Shown: positions 1 through 11,429, counted from the first letter of the stretch. The stretch: DNA of 64,000 nt from Micrasema longulum (GCA_022494885.1 JAGVSM010003414.1:310001-374000), one strand, 5' to 3'. Notes: generated from the letters alone by a model not told the origin. A program made the numbers and translations.

Positions 1-14
1 TTTGGAGATATACG

Positions 15-300
15 TTATCATTCTCCTGCTCAGGGACATGGCAAGAAACAATAACTCCCTTTAACACAAAAATTTGACACGGGCGCAAGGATTATTTTTC
101 TGCTAAATTGTTTAATATGCTTCCACATAAAATTAAATAACCTGATAAAATACAATATTTCAAAAGAGAAATGCAAATCTGGTTGAAGAAAATTGGGATA
201 GAAGAAATTAAAAACATATTTTAATGACATCAGAAATACGTAAAAAAAATCATTTGCTAAAAGAAATGGAGTGGAGATTAATCGGCCTCATGGTGTACTG
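15..300 (+). mobile_element. LINE 3' end, decayed reverse-transcriptase C-terminus
   Basis: The plus strand around 95-225 reads as the end of a LINE ORF2: a KLFNMLPHKIK-like segment, an in-frame stop, then an amphipathic QYFKREMQIWLKK-like tail. This matches the usual 'N.LP..I......FK..L..WL' ending of Jockey/CR1-type reverse transcriptases. A second copy with the same KLFHMLPHKIK segment lies at 25046-25220. The copy is broken by a stop and truncated by the window edge. Confidence 0.5.
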
Positions 301-892
301 TTTCGTGTGTTTACCTACATATTGATAAATGAAATAATTTAAAAAAATGATTTTAATAAATCCACCCTATGTTATTTCATGGTGCCGTGCTATGTTGAAC
401 TTTTGACTAAATTGGCGGATAGGAATTTGACCTCTCTCCTTTAAGTTAATCGGACTTATTTTTGTCTGATAAAATTTTGAAAGCAGTTAAAATTTCTCGC
501 TTATTACTCCAATGAATTTTATTAAAATGTTAAAACATGTTGAAAAATCATCAAATCTTATTAATATACATTTTTTTTCTCTAATTTGTAATTATACACC
601 GTTGAAATTTCACATTGTAAAATTTCAACCTTTTAATTCAATAATATTGAAAATCGTTTCTCGATTTAATGAATAAGGCTATATACGAAAAGTAATGTGT
701 GTCAATTATGAGGTTATAAAGATCTATCCGGCTGTCAATTCTGCGCTTTCGAATATTTAGCCATATAAATATTCTAAGGGGTAAGTTTGATCTATATTTC
801 CATTTATGAATTCTTTTGAATGTAATATTTACATTATACATTTTCAATAATTAGTTTTTTTTTTATTTACGTAAATTTTTCTTTTTTGAGGG
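301..892. other. AT-rich tract, nothing recognised
   Basis: I see no coding exon, RNA gene or known repeat here. Short open stretches are low-complexity. Confidence 0.5.
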
Positions 893-955
893 ACCCCCAG
901 ACCTTTGATCTATAAGTCCGCGACAAAAGCCGCGGGACCACGGCCTGATTCGGCG
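893..955 (-). mobile_element. SINE-3 head relic (tRNA-like)
   Basis: Read on the minus strand this is a decayed tRNA-like head: CCGTGGTCCCGCGGCTTTTG followed by a GCGGACTTATAGATCA anticodon-arm region and a degraded B box. It matches the heads at 25221, 42555 and 59756. The B box no longer fits GGTTCGAANC, so it is a dead copy. Confidence 0.5.
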
Positions 956-1644
956 TTATGCATTTCGAAAAAAATGAAATATCCTCAATGATGTAAACAA
1001 TTATATACTTTTTTGTTTTTATGAATAACGTATATAGCGCTATTTTTGTAATATAATTTACTATCTACATTTTTAATTCGTTATTTATTCGTATACTAAC
1101 ATTGCTGTGTTTTTATTTATATGGCGAAGAAACGGAAACATCCTAAATAATTTTATTGGCCTTATTAGATTTCCTTATACCAAGCTTATACTGAGGAATA
1201 ACTATACCTACTAAGCTTATTCCATCATGTATTTTTTAACCATGCATCATTTTACCGTACATTTATAAACAAGCTATGTGCAGTCACAAGTATTAACACG
1301 TTATTCGTATTAGTAACAAAACAAAATAAACTATACAAATGTCAGACCTCTAACGAAAAATAAGTCTATCAAAATTGATTATGATATTTATTTATTGATG
1401 TATTATTTGATTACTGTGGTGTTTTACACTCGGAGTTTGTTATGAAAGAACAAGCTGAAAAGAAACATATATTTTCTGGGCGTCATGAGACTTTTGAAAG
1501 ATAATATTTAATGTAAATGAAGAAAGTCAATTCTTAGATATAACACCACTCACAAAGTATTGATTAGCATGGACATTGGTTATAAAAACAGTAAATTACA
1601 TACCTAAATATGCCATTGATCAAAATGTTTAGTCGATCTGATGA
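956..1644. other. AT-rich tract, nothing recognised
   Basis: No supported gene or repeat boundary is visible. Confidence 0.45.
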
Positions 1645-2060
1645 ATGTTCATTTTAATATGTATAGATTTAAATGTGATGGTATTTGAAAGAGATAGTGA
1701 GGTTACTGACTGCATAAGAAATGTAAAAAACGAATGTCTCGAACAAGTAGAAGAATTTGTGTATCTGGGAAGCATGTTTTCAGGAGACGGAGGAGTAGAA
1801 AAGATGTTGAAAGGAGAGGGAATGCGGGCAACAAAATGAACGGAGCACTAAGGACAGTAATTGCTAATAAAACTTTGTCAATCGAAGCTAAACTGCCAGT
1901 GCACAACGGAGTTTTAGTCCCAACACTTATGTATGGAAGTGAAACATAGAACTGGCAGAGGAAAGATGAAAGCCGAGTGAACGCGGTTGAAATGCGATCT
2001 GTTAGACGAATGTGTGGGAAATAAATGTATGACAGGGTTACGAATGATGAAATCGAATTC
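1645..2060 (+). mobile_element. RTE-like LINE reverse-transcriptase fragment, frameshifted
   Basis: Two plus-strand frames together give the C-terminal half of an invertebrate RTE-like reverse transcriptase. The first frame carries ECLEQVEEFVYLGSMFSGDG. After a shift near 1790 the second carries NGALRTVIANKTLS and then VLVPTLMYGSET, the well-known YGSE(S/T)W block. Beyond a stop the motif NAVEMRSVRRMCG follows. At least one frameshift and one stop break it, so it is not functional. A SINE-1 copy begins immediately downstream, suggesting insertion into this LINE. Confidence 0.75.
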
Positions 2061-2312
2061 ATCATCATTCCCTTTCCGCACCTAATGGTGCATAGGGCAC
2101 TGGATTGGTACACCAATCACAGCATATTTCGATCAATTTTGTTACATTAAGGTAATGTGATCCGTCTTACGCTTCAGATACCAGTACAGGAACTATGAAA
2201 TATTCTAGTGTGAAAACACCCGTTTTAGATAAATATTTCATATTAACCATGTCGGGAATCAAACCCGCGACCTCTTATATGGTAGGCAAACGCACTGACC
2301 ATTACACCACTC
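2061..2312 (-). mobile_element. SINE-1, near full length
   Basis: On the minus strand it starts with a tRNA-like head (GTGGTGTAATGGTCAGTGCG, A box; GGGTTTGATTCCCGAC, B box), continues through a shared body containing CTGGTATCTGAAGCGTAAGA, then TGGTGTACCAATCCAGTGCC and CACCATTAGGTGCGGAAAGG, and ends in a GAT repeat tail. The A and B boxes imply RNA polymerase III transcription of the parent family. This is one of the most complete copies in the window. Confidence 0.85.
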
Positions 2313-2319
2313 TTTCAAC

Positions 2320-3369
2320 TTTTTTTAAAATGTACCAACACTTATATAGTTTTATATAAATTATCCCTTACACTGTATAATATTCACCAGTCTGAAGTTG
2401 CCCATTAAAGGGTGAAAGCGCTAATTGGTCAAGTGGAAGAGTGCCGAGTTTTTAAAATTAATGACTTGTATGTAAATATAAGTTATTACATCATGTATGG
2501 ACCAGTCGTCAATAACCGACTGGTGCCTGCAAGTAATATTTAATACCTAATATTTCTTACAAATTCCCGGATATTATTAATTATTTTTTAAATTTTATAT
2601 TACACTTCCACTGTAAAGCGTTTCGCCTTAGATTAATACATTTTATTTTAAGTGTTTTATAAATAGACTAGTTTTAAAAAACATTCATCGAAATGATTTT
2701 GTTTTTTCCGCATTCCATTTCTGAGGTGAAAACATTTTAAGATGCGTAGGAATGCATCGCTTTCATGCGTTATATACTGTATCATCTATCAATACGAGTT
2801 CCTACCCTGTTAAAAAACCAATAACAGTTAAATTGAAAAATTAAACTTTTATTCTTGCGCCTCCACAAAATGTTAACCGGAAAATGAGCCTTCTCAGTAT
2901 TTGGGCCAAGTGTTTCAGGACTCTGCTCTAAAGAAAGGCATTGACGCGTATAACGAAACTGGAATGCGTTTTTAAGGCATTCAAAATACGTGTTAACATT
3001 TCTCGATTCCTCTTCTGAAAAAAGAAATCTCTGAGTTGTTTGCATTTTTTCATGTGAACCGCGTAACATCATTTTTTGTCATCGTAATGTTTTTTTTAAG
3101 TTCCGTATATATTCGTATTATGTAAATGTAAAAAATAAGCTTACCTACTTAATCCATGTCATGAGGATGAATGACAATATCCGACAAAGTATTTCTGTAT
3201 AATTTGCCAAAATCACAGTGAAAGTAGTAGAGTTAAATTCAATTAAAGTCGCGTTAAATGGAATTGAATAGTAACTCGTTTATTGACAAAAAAACATTTT
3301 TTTATATTTTTTAAGTGAAACTAATAGGAAGACCCACGGACTTTTAAACGGCTTCCAATATGTGGAGGA
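2320..3369. other. Unassigned, one small hairpin
   Basis: No gene is recognised. A perfect short hairpin (CCAGTCG at 2502-2508 and CGACTGG at 2517-2523) is present. The minus-strand open stretch near 2782-3072 has no family resemblance that I can see. Confidence 0.4.
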
Positions 3370-4320
3370 AGTACTTTTTTATTATTTATTAGGGATATCA
3401 ACAGTAATACATGTAAAAAAATATAACAAATAAAATATTCAGAGAATAAAAGCAATGACTGATATCCACAGAAATACATTAAATATCCGTACAATACATG
3501 CTAGTGTGTTTGTGCGAGTGTAAGTGTGTGCGAGGGTGGGTGAGTGGGTGTTATTATGGAATGAGGGTGGACATGTGTATAAATATTATTGCACAAGTGA
3601 CAAAAACATATAAAATATTAAGAGTTAGAGATAAAATAAGATTTTATTATCGAAACTAAGTATAAGACAAAAAAGTTTGTTTTAAAACGCGCACTTTAAA
3701 TGTTGATTTGTTACAATCAAACGGATCAATAGGGGGAAAGTTCAAATTATATTCACGGGCTAAACGTATAAGTGGAGAGTTCTGGGCATAATTCGTACGA
3801 ACTGCTGGCACATGAAATAGAGAGCTCGACGTGTGACGGGTGCGGTAGCCGGGGACATTTAATGATAACTCCGACAAAAGAGCCGGACTATCAAGGCGTC
3901 CACTAAGTAGGTCATGAAGCACCCCCATGACCAACAGTAGACGGCGATCTTCTTAACTAAGCAAGTGGTGCTTTTTGCAGGAAGACATATAATTGAGATC
4001 GGTACTCTTACATCTCCAGTTAAGATGTCTAAGAAATGTCCATTGAATTTTCTCGAACCTTTCTTTATGTGTGACATATTTATTGTGAAGACCAAACAGA
4101 AGAGGCATACTCGAGCAAACTGCGAACATAAGCAAAGTAGACCATGTTTATACACGCGATATCTTTAAATACCTGACATGTACGAAGTACAAAACCTAGA
4201 TTTCTATGTGCACTGGTTAGTATGTCTTCGAAGTGATTCTCAAATATAAGTTTGCTATCAAGAATGACACCCAGATCGCGTACAGTATCAACTCTGAGCA
4301 GATACTTATCAACGTCCGCT
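3370..4320 (-). mobile_element. Jockey/R1-like LINE, 3' third of ORF2
   Basis: Minus-strand reading gives, in order, VRDLGVILDSKLIFENHFED and NLGFVLRTCQVFKD (the conserved thumb region), FARVCLFCLVF..HKERFEKIQWTFLRHLN, then LHDLLSGRLDSPALLSEL, LFHVPAVRTNYAQNSPLIRL and AREYNLNFPPIDPFD. This is the classical order of the C-terminal part of a Jockey-group reverse transcriptase. Several frameshifts and stops break it. The 3' UTR lies at 3370-3650 and contains a GATATCAACAG motif shared with 44150-44215. Confidence 0.85.
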
Positions 4321-4325
4321 CTCTA

Positions 4326-4560
4326 GGCTTCTATGTCTGCGGTCAACTTCCGTATGTCCTCCGAAGTCCAGCTCGCGTCTCGTAGTTCAGAAGTGAACTG
4401 CCGACGAACTTGACAGCCGTGGACGTCCAGGACCGCGTGATCCTGATGCCTTGTAAAGCAGGCAAGCGCGGTTAAGGTTCTCAGGAGGCATTCGTAATAA
4501 ATGGCCCAGCCGGCCTTATTGCCTCTGTTTGATGATGGTTTCTACGTCCATTATTTAATT
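4326..4560 (-). mobile_element. Transposon ORF relic
   Basis: The minus strand has a 62-codon open stretch (ALACFTRHQDHAVLDVHG, then GCQVRRQFTSELRDASWTSE) ending in TAG. It lies directly upstream of the LINE reading at 3370-4320 but does not fit the same ORF. It resembles the ELRDA-type segment in the relics at 37385 and 62400. I call it transposon-derived because of context; the exact family is unknown. Confidence 0.5.
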
Positions 4561-4599
4561 TCTATGTCTCTTTCAAAGTCAAACCACCGCACACCGAGT

Positions 4600-4720
4600 A
4601 TTCTTCCGAGGAACTTTTTTTTTAAACTTTAAAAAAATATGTTTTGGGCCCTAGTGAGGTACCACAGTTCGCATCTGTAGAAAGTGAGAATAGATGCTAT
4701 GCAGGCATTGTGCAGAAAAA
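4600..4720 (-). mobile_element. RTE-like LINE scrap
   Basis: The tract contains a block, GAGGTACCACAGTTCGCATC, that parallels GAGGTGCCACGATTCGCACC at 38011-38030, where it encodes the LLYGCESWHLT block of an RTE-like reverse transcriptase on the minus strand. It is too short and damaged to translate usefully. Confidence 0.4.
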
Positions 4721-4949
4721 AGCAATTTTCAATTTAAATTTTAAATTTTCAATGCAAATTTTAATACCATAAGCATTTTTTTACGAATTGATATTACAAT
4801 ATGTTCATACTTTAATTAATATATTTGTACTCGTAATATTATGTATCATTCGCAGTCCGTCTATAGATTGAAATCAATACTTCCCAAATAATTTACTACA
4901 CCATCGGTTCTTATTTTTTTTTTCTAATAAAATCAGCTGTATGTAGTTG

Positions 4950-4998
4950 GATAATTTATATAGCACCATTGTAAAAATCACCTCAAGGGCGCTATGAG
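4950..4998 (-). mobile_element. R8 family 3' tail fragment
   Basis: In reverse complement it reads AGCGCCCTTGAGGTGATTTT, then a GGTGCTATATAAATTAT end, the same 3' tail seen in the R8 copies at 58000-58045 and 61110-61165. Confidence 0.6.
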
Positions 4999-5135
4999 TT
5001 GACTAATCTTTGGAATAACAAACTACATGCAGCAATTATTTTATTGTTAATCATAGCAATCTGATATGGATTCAATAATCATTTATTAGTCATTTCCGAA
5101 AAATTTACCCCACGCGCAACCAATAATCATTTCAA

Positions 5136-5420
5136 GTGAATCTAAACGAAAATGTGAAACTAATTATTCATAGATGGCGCTACGAATAATTAGTTTCATA
5201 TAAATAAGATTAGTTGTTTTTTGTTAAGTACACCATTTTGTGAAAAGGACCTACATTATATTGTCATGATACTTGTTACAATCAATATAGTGTAAAGTTT
5301 CCGCAAACTAAGTTTTGTAAAATTTATATTGAAAATAAACATAAAAATGGCATTTTTCAATAAAAAAATATAAAAGCGCCATCTATGAATAATTAGTTTC
5401 ATATTTTCGTTTTGAATCAC
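5136..5420. mobile_element. Foldback MITE with 46-bp inverted repeats
   Basis: Arms 5136-5181 and 5375-5420 are inverted copies matching at 43 of 46 bases and ending inward at ATAGATGGCGCT. The left arm also pairs perfectly over 14 bp with an internal block at 5185-5198 (GAAACTAATTATTC / GAATAATTAGTTTC). The 193-bp centre is AT-rich and noncoding. Flanking 21-bp direct repeats (5101-5121 and 5441-5461, 19 of 21 identical, beginning AAATTTACC) lie 14 and 20 bp outside the arms. No transposase is present. Confidence 0.75.
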
Positions 5421-5461
5421 CTTAATTATTTTTTCCTGTAAAATTTACCGCACACGCAACC

Positions 5462-6429
5462 TTTCCTCTTCTTAGTAGTTACTTAAAAACTGGACAGACT
5501 GGAGTAAACATCGTTGTGATGTGAAATTCAGGAATAGAGAACGCAATATCTCTGTCGATTTCTTTGAAACAGGTGCTAAGTAAAAATCCAAGTCCGCACA
5601 TAGAAAACCTAACCAAACAGTTTCTAAACCAATCCATGTTCCTTTTTAATATATTGTGACTTTTTTACAACAAATAAAGCCCTAAAATCAAATACCACAA
5701 TGATATTTTGTAATCAAACTTTGATATGTTGTAAATAACTCTTAAATATGTATATATATTATGTATAACTCTTTTGTACCAAAATGATTGTATAAAATCG
5801 CTTATAATCGTTGTAAGAATACTAAATAATTCATTTTTTATATTATTTTCTACGTTTTCCAAATAATAACAATGTGTTTCAACGCTATAAAAGTGGCTTT
5901 ATTTTTGTTAAAATATCTCAAGAAAACTACAATTTATGATTAAGCTATGCATAGTTTTATTCCAGGCTTTCATGCACTTATAAAATAATACTTACACTTA
6001 AATTAAATTCGATAATATCTTAATTATCCTGTACTGCACTCATGTTTCTAATGTTCGCATTATAAATTTACAAGTCGTCGTTTCATGGCCAACCATATTA
6101 ATAATTTATTGTTGGGGTTTGTTAATTTTAATTTACCGCAGCTTTTACAAAATGGATGGCATCGTTTTATTTGTTATGGGTGATGTTCCCTATTTCAAAA
6201 TGTCATATGAGAATTGTTAACTGTCAGCAACTATATTGCGAACGTAATTAACAACTTGGCAATAAAAGTTGTTACTGCACTCAGTCGTATGTAAAAATAC
6301 GATAGTGAATATACTTCTATATTATTATTTTTTTCATGTCTGAGCGGATAAATAATAATGCTTGCCCACCACATACCGCACACCGCATCTGAGGACAAGT
6401 CTCCTTGGCGGTGCCCACAAACACGGAAA
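5462..6429. other. AT-rich tract, nothing recognised
   Basis: No coding or repeat signal could be supported. Confidence 0.45.
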
Positions 6430-6723
6430 ATTTGCTCATTGTCAAACGAGAAAAGCTGCCCGAAGGAGTTATCTGTAATCTGGTAGCCTTAGCATCTTTG
6501 TGATGAAAGAAAGTAATCCAGAAGTACATAATATCTACTTCATTGGATTGATAAAAGAGGGAAGTGAATTCTTCTCTGCCTGTGATTAAATTGATTGGAC
6601 ATGATCAATTCGCCGAAATGATTACAAAACATTTTAAAAGCCTTGAAATTATTTTTGGAAGCCGCCAGATCTGTATATCTGACAGGACCTATAACAGAAC
6701 CACGGATAGTAGCGAGAAGCTCC
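6430..6723. repeat. Dispersed repeat B, copy 1
   Basis: The tract shares long stretches with 9584-9970: CTGGTAGCCT, AAGAAAGTAATCCAGAAGT, GACATGATCAATTCGCCGAA, GCCTTGAAATTATTTTTGG and ACGGATAGTAGCGA. In the plus frame it starts ENLLIVKREKLPEGVICNLV before a stop, so the family may once have been coding. It ends where a SINE-2 head begins. Confidence 0.6.
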
Positions 6724-6995
6724 ATGGATGAATAATACAGTTCTGTGTGTGAAATAAAACTCGAACAATGGACGAGCGTTTTCGAATCGACGATTACTTT
6801 CAGGAATAAATCTTGTGAAGGGAAACCGATTAGAGAAAAGTAAGACTCGTTGTTTAGTGGTTAGTGCGTTCAACCACCACGCTCGAGGTCCTGGGTTCGA
6901 TTCTGGGCAGGGAGGAAGAAATATTAATTTTAAATGCGATTCCGCTGTGTAATGAACCTGAAGTCTAAGACTAATCTATAACCTACTTCCACTAT
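6724..6995 (+). mobile_element. SINE-2 (head plus tRNA-like unit)
   Basis: A head of about 120 bp (GGATGAATAATACAGTTCTG, then AACAATGGACGAGCGTTTTC) leads into a tRNA-like segment at about 6850-6915 (TTTAGTGGTTAGTGCGTTCA, A box; GGTCCTGGGTTCGATTCTGG, B box). The tail has ACCTGAAGTCTAAGACTAAT, the body segment shared with SINE-1. Other copies with the same head-tRNA order are at 27357, 46086 and 62345 (minus). Confidence 0.75.
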
Positions 6996-7049
6996 CTATT
7001 AAAACAATTAGTAACGAGAAAATGTGTAAAAAGGCTATAAAAAATGGAT

Positions 7050-7625
7050 AGTGGAGCTAGGTAGAAGTAAAATGAATTGTCTTATTCGCCTTAACCAATA
7101 TTGAATCAACTGCTCCACGTTGATTTTCTTGTTATATTACTCTAAAATATTTTATTATTTAATTTGTCTTTTACTTTTATCAACAATATTTTGAGCTTGT
7201 CCAAATTTTTGTAGACAAGGACTGGATTCAACTCCCTGGGGAGCTGTTTATATTAACATATTACAACAGAGATGAAGAACATTTAAGAAAATTAAATTGT
7301 TTAGACTTTCTACTGAATATGTTGTATAATTTTTAGGTAATTTTTTTTTTTATCTTGTATGATTTTTGGATTTATTTTTTTTACAAATTTTGGGTAAAAG
7401 AAAATTTGTGTTTTAAAAAAAAAAATCGATTGTTAGTATCATAAATTAAAAAATAAAAATATATATGTACCTAGTTTTTAAAACTGTCTGAATATTTTAT
7501 TAATTTTCTCTGTTTATTAAGTTCGCCTTCTTTGTTCATTCTTAAATGTAACCCCAGTGAGGTCACATTTTTTTATTATTGATTATTGTTTGTATGAGTA
7601 AAATATGAATAAATAAAATAAATTA
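7050..7625 (+). mobile_element. LINE 3' end, interrupted by family A
   Basis: Two blocks match 48600-48930 in the same orientation: GGTAGAAGTAAAATGAATTG ... CCAATATTGAATCAACTGCT (7055-7125), and AAACTGTCTGAATATTTTAT ... TAACCCCAGTGAGGTCACAT (7480-7570). It ends in AATAAATAAAATAAATTAAA. Between them, about 7150-7310 carries a family A segment (TTGAGCTTGTCCAAATTTTT, ACTGGATTCAACTCCCTGGG), absent from the 48.6-kb copy, hence probably inserted. Confidence 0.65.
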
Positions 7626-8399
7626 AATCACCTTACCTTTCAAGTAATCAAATTTATTTAGAAACCCTGCAATCAGAGTACCAATGCAGTTTCGTTTACA
7701 ACCCTGATTTCGAATAATGAAATGTAAATGTTTTTAATTAAAATTACAGTGGTTATACATAGGTTATAATTCATTAATTTCAAGTAGTAAGGTGTAGACA
7801 TAGAATATTTTATAATACAGTCGACCCTCCCATATTATACATATATTCGATACTACTTTTGGCCCTCAAACAGAGCTCGAAGTTTTCGAAAAAGTCCATT
7901 TTTTGCGCTAAACTCTCTGTCAGTTCGTATTCAAATAAGAAAATCAGTCCAATTTAATTTTATAATGTGCATTAAACCTTATTAAATAACCATCTTAGGG
8001 CGTGAGTTGCACTTTATTTTGTAATAAATGGGTAGCATTGTTTTAATGAGACACTGTTTTCATCGATCTTAGCCAGGCGCTCAACGGAGCTTCCGCGGAG
8101 TGTAATTTTTTTGCATTTCGGTAGTTTCAAAACGTGTTCGAATTTGTAATGTGATTAAGTTATACCTTTACTAACAAAAAATATATTTTATCAATATTGA
8201 TAATTAACAAAATATTCAGACAGTTATAAACTTCAAACCTCGGTTGAGAGCCCAAAGTAGTATGAAATATTTTTTTAAAATAATTTTTACATTCAATGTG
8301 ATCCAAAATGTAACTTTTTAGACCCCTTTCTCTTTGATGTCTAAAAAAATAAAAAAAAACTTTATACATCATCGGCCCAGTCTAATATACACGTATACG
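7626..8399. other. Unassigned AT-rich tract
   Basis: I see nothing I can assign. A short GC-richer patch near 8060-8110 has no recognised content. Confidence 0.4.
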
Positions 8400-8500
8400 G
8401 TATTCTTACAACGCGGTTTTCGTACAACGCGAAGCGAAAATTGCGAACAACCCTCCTATAACGCGATTTCCATGTAACACGTCTTTGTAAAAGACTACAT
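8400..8500. repeat. Array of short ACAACGCG-like motifs
   Basis: Several imperfect repeats of the type TTCTTACAACGCGG, TTCGTACAACGCGA, CCTATAACGCGATTT and ATGTAACACG occur in about 70 bp. Clusters of a short motif like this are typical of the subterminal region of DNA transposons. No inverted partner was found, so the element boundary is unknown. Confidence 0.4.
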
Positions 8501-8754
8501 TCCAACACCGTAAATGATTTAAATTTATATATTTCGTTCATATGTACGTTGTTCGATTGGGAAGTACAAATGACATTTCTGTACAATCAGGGAATTCCCC
8601 TTAATATGAGCAAATGATAATATTTAATAATACTAATTATTTATATTATATTTTATACAATTTTATGTATTAAACGAACACTTAGAACGAGAACGAGAAA
8701 AGCTGTCCGAAAAAGCGTTCTATAATAATCTCTCTTTGATAATCCAAAGGCCCT

Positions 8755-9583
8755 TATTTTATTATATTATACATTTGTCAGAAGCCATTTGGAATACGCC
8801 TCTCAGATATGGAATCCCCAGTATGCCATACATATAAGTAGAATAGAAAATATTCAAAACAAATTTATAAAGTACCTTAAATACAAAACCGGTATTTCTT
8901 ATGTATCTACTCTCACTGCCTCCACCTTCCATGGAATCATTTCTTTACAATACCGCAGAGTGTGTGCGGACCAACTACTGCTTTACAAAATTGTGACAGG
9001 AATGGTTGACTGTACAGAGCTGCTTGGTTTAATAACAATACATGTGCCAGCCAGGATTTGTAGACGGTACCACCTGTTTCATGTACCAATAAGTAAAACA
9101 TCGTATGTTAAAAATGCTTTTTTTCGTAGGACTTTTTCAACGTACAATACAAAATTTAAAAATATAGATCATACAAACATCACTCTGTCAGATTTAAAAT
9201 TTACACTAAAAATGTATTATGTAACTGAGTAGACATTATAATAATAAATATGTACATCTCCCCCCCCCCCCTCCTTATCCTCTCTTCAAGCATTTTTGTC
9301 CTTATCCCGCCCAATTTACAGTAACTTAATGTTCTTAAAATTAATATTTTAAAAATCTTTGATTATTGAGTACATGAAAATAACATTTTTATATGTATAA
9401 ATTGTATGTATTTATTTGATATGTAACATATATTTTCTTTACTAACTTTGTATACTATGTGGAAATCTGTTAATAGTTCTGAGCTTATACACTATATCTG
9501 TTTGTTTACTAAAAAATATGTATGTAGAACTGTTGATTTCCCTAATAAAATAAAAATAAAATAAATAAATAAAATAATCTGGT
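8755..9583 (+). mobile_element. Jockey-like LINE 3' end with A-rich tail
   Basis: A 147-codon open frame (8789-9232) carries MEYASQIWNPQYAIHISRIE, NIQNKFIKYLKYKTG, then LLLYKIVTGMVDCTELLGLI and YHLFHVPISKTSYVKNAFFR. It is a C-terminal reverse-transcriptase region unusually intact for this window. The 3' UTR includes a 12-base C run near 9260 and ends in AATAAAATAAAAATAAAATA-type sequence by 9583. The copy is 5'-truncated and lacks the catalytic YADD region. Confidence 0.9.
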
Positions 9584-10080
9584 AGCCTCGGAATATTTGT
9601 GCTGAAAGAAGGAAATCCAGAAGTGCATAATATTATGTGGCTTGAGGAAAAAAGGGAAGTGAAGTCCTCACTGACTGTGATTAAATTGGTTGAACATGAT
9701 CAATTCCCCGAAATGATCACGAAACTTTTTAAAAATTAAAAAAAATTATAAAACTATGTAATTCCCAAAACTCCCGAATTGAGTTTGTAGTGATCCCCGG
9801 GAATGAAATTCATTTGTATAATACTTTGTACTGTATGATTTATAAAATTTAAAATACAAAAAGCCTTGAAATTCTTTTTGGAAGCCACCAGCTCTGTATG
9901 TCTGACAAGTAATATAAAAGGGTCACGGATAGTAGCAAAAAGCTCACAAAAATCAACAGTCGGCAGGATTGAATAAACATGGATATTCAAACATTGGCAT
10001 GATGGTAATTGTTACACAGTGCATAATGTGGCCACTTAAACCCTATCATTGCTCGGACTGGTTGCAAGCCCTATCAATGC
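9584..10080. repeat. Dispersed repeat B copy 2 joined to family A (minus)
   Basis: The first 390 bp repeat the 6470-6725 sequence (CTGGTAGCCTCGGAATATTT, CATGATCAATTCCCCGAAAT, GCCTTGAAATTCTTTTTGGA). One frame includes MWLEEKREVKSSLTVIKLVE, so an ancestral coding region is possible. From about 9950 to 10080 the sequence is a reversed family A segment (ATTCAAACATTGGCATGATG, AATGTGGCCACTTAAACC). Confidence 0.55.
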
Positions 10081-11114
10081 CTGGACTTAGATTACATATC
10101 CTCTCTCAAAAATGGTTTCCCTCTTTGTTGCAATGAATTTTATTATGTGTAGTTGTTTTTTTTGTACATTCCATTTATATCTAACTTTTCTTATTTTATT
10201 TTACTGGGTAAACAAACAGTATGTACAGAAATATCGACAATTTCTTTGTATATTAGTGTAGGACACTTGTGCACACGCCAAAAAAAATGTTTACGCTTAA
10301 GACAATAATGCGCGCATAGCAAAAATTTTCATATAAATAATTGAAATTTTATTATTATACCAATGTCTTATGTATTGTTTGTGAACCATAATAAATCAAA
10401 TAATAAATAAATGTGCGTGAAAAAATTGCATGTTAACTCGTTTCTTCGACAGACACTACCACATTAACACAGGTTTATTAAACATTCGAATTCACTGTAC
10501 GTATATTTATAATTATATTTATCCAGCATAATCGGTACAGCATACTGAATTCAATTGAATTATGTTAATGAAGTTGATTAAATCGTCCATATATCTGAAT
10601 GTCCTCCCATTTCCACATTTCCAGGTAACTCGTGTCTCCTTATGCCGTGTAAATTGATAATCTTTAATTATACCATTTAATGCAAATAATATTAATGTTC
10701 TCAAATGGTTATAATTCAATTAGATCCAATTCCAAATACCCTTTATGTCCAATGGCTATTGAAAATGTTAATGTTATAGAATTTATGATACTCATTCAAC
10801 ATATTATTGAAAATCATTTAATAATATGTATATTGACATTACATACATTCGTTTGAAAATGCCCTAATAAGGCGAAACAATTGTCACGAAGTTTTATTTT
10901 TATATGTTTATATTTGTAAAAATAAAATAAAGTATTCAATATGTATATTATTTAAAATCGGATCATTAATCCGTATTATTAAACATAAGTTTATTATATG
11001 TATTTTTACATGTTACAATATATATTAAGAACATTATTAGAAGGGAGTATGAACCTTTAGGCATTTGCAGGACTTTACTGAAAATAGGAAAGAATTCATT
11101 AGTTACGTAATTCT
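10081..11114. other. Unassigned, possible LINE tail
   Basis: No gene. An AATAAATAAATG-type A-rich end near 10380-10410 may be a LINE tail. The rest is plain AT-rich sequence. Confidence 0.4.
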
Positions 11115-11215
11115 TGACAAAGAAGCTTGTTTCCAATCATCCTTCTTAGGATGGATTGCCTTAATTTAAAAAAGCTTGTTTCCTTTGAAACCGGTCGGTG
11201 GAAAAAAATATAATT
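11115..11215 (+). repeat. Copy of the ACCGGT-containing dispersed motif
   Basis: TTGACAAAGAAGCTTGTTTC and GAAACCGGTCGGTGG recur in this window at 26855-26900 (+), and in reverse complement at 15130-15180 and 38790-38840. The combination of an AAGAAGCT block and a GAAACC(G/A)GTCGGT block separated by about 15-50 bp is the constant feature. Confidence 0.6.
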
Positions 11216-11429
11216 AACTAGTGGTTAAAAACAAAGTGGTATTTTTTTTTATAATGAATAATCACAAAGTTCGTGCTTCAAATACAAAATTTATATATTT
11301 TTCTATTTCAAATATTGGCAACCCACTTGTACTGTCTGTTTTATCGTATATTGATAATCATGTACTTACCCACTTTTATGTAATATTTCATATTTATTTA
11401 TGTCTTTCTATAATTAGATGTAATTCGAT

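Noticed and set aside
1703..2116. 137-codon minus-strand frame
   Set aside because: It is antisense to the RTE-like LINE fragment and part of a SINE. It has no domain.
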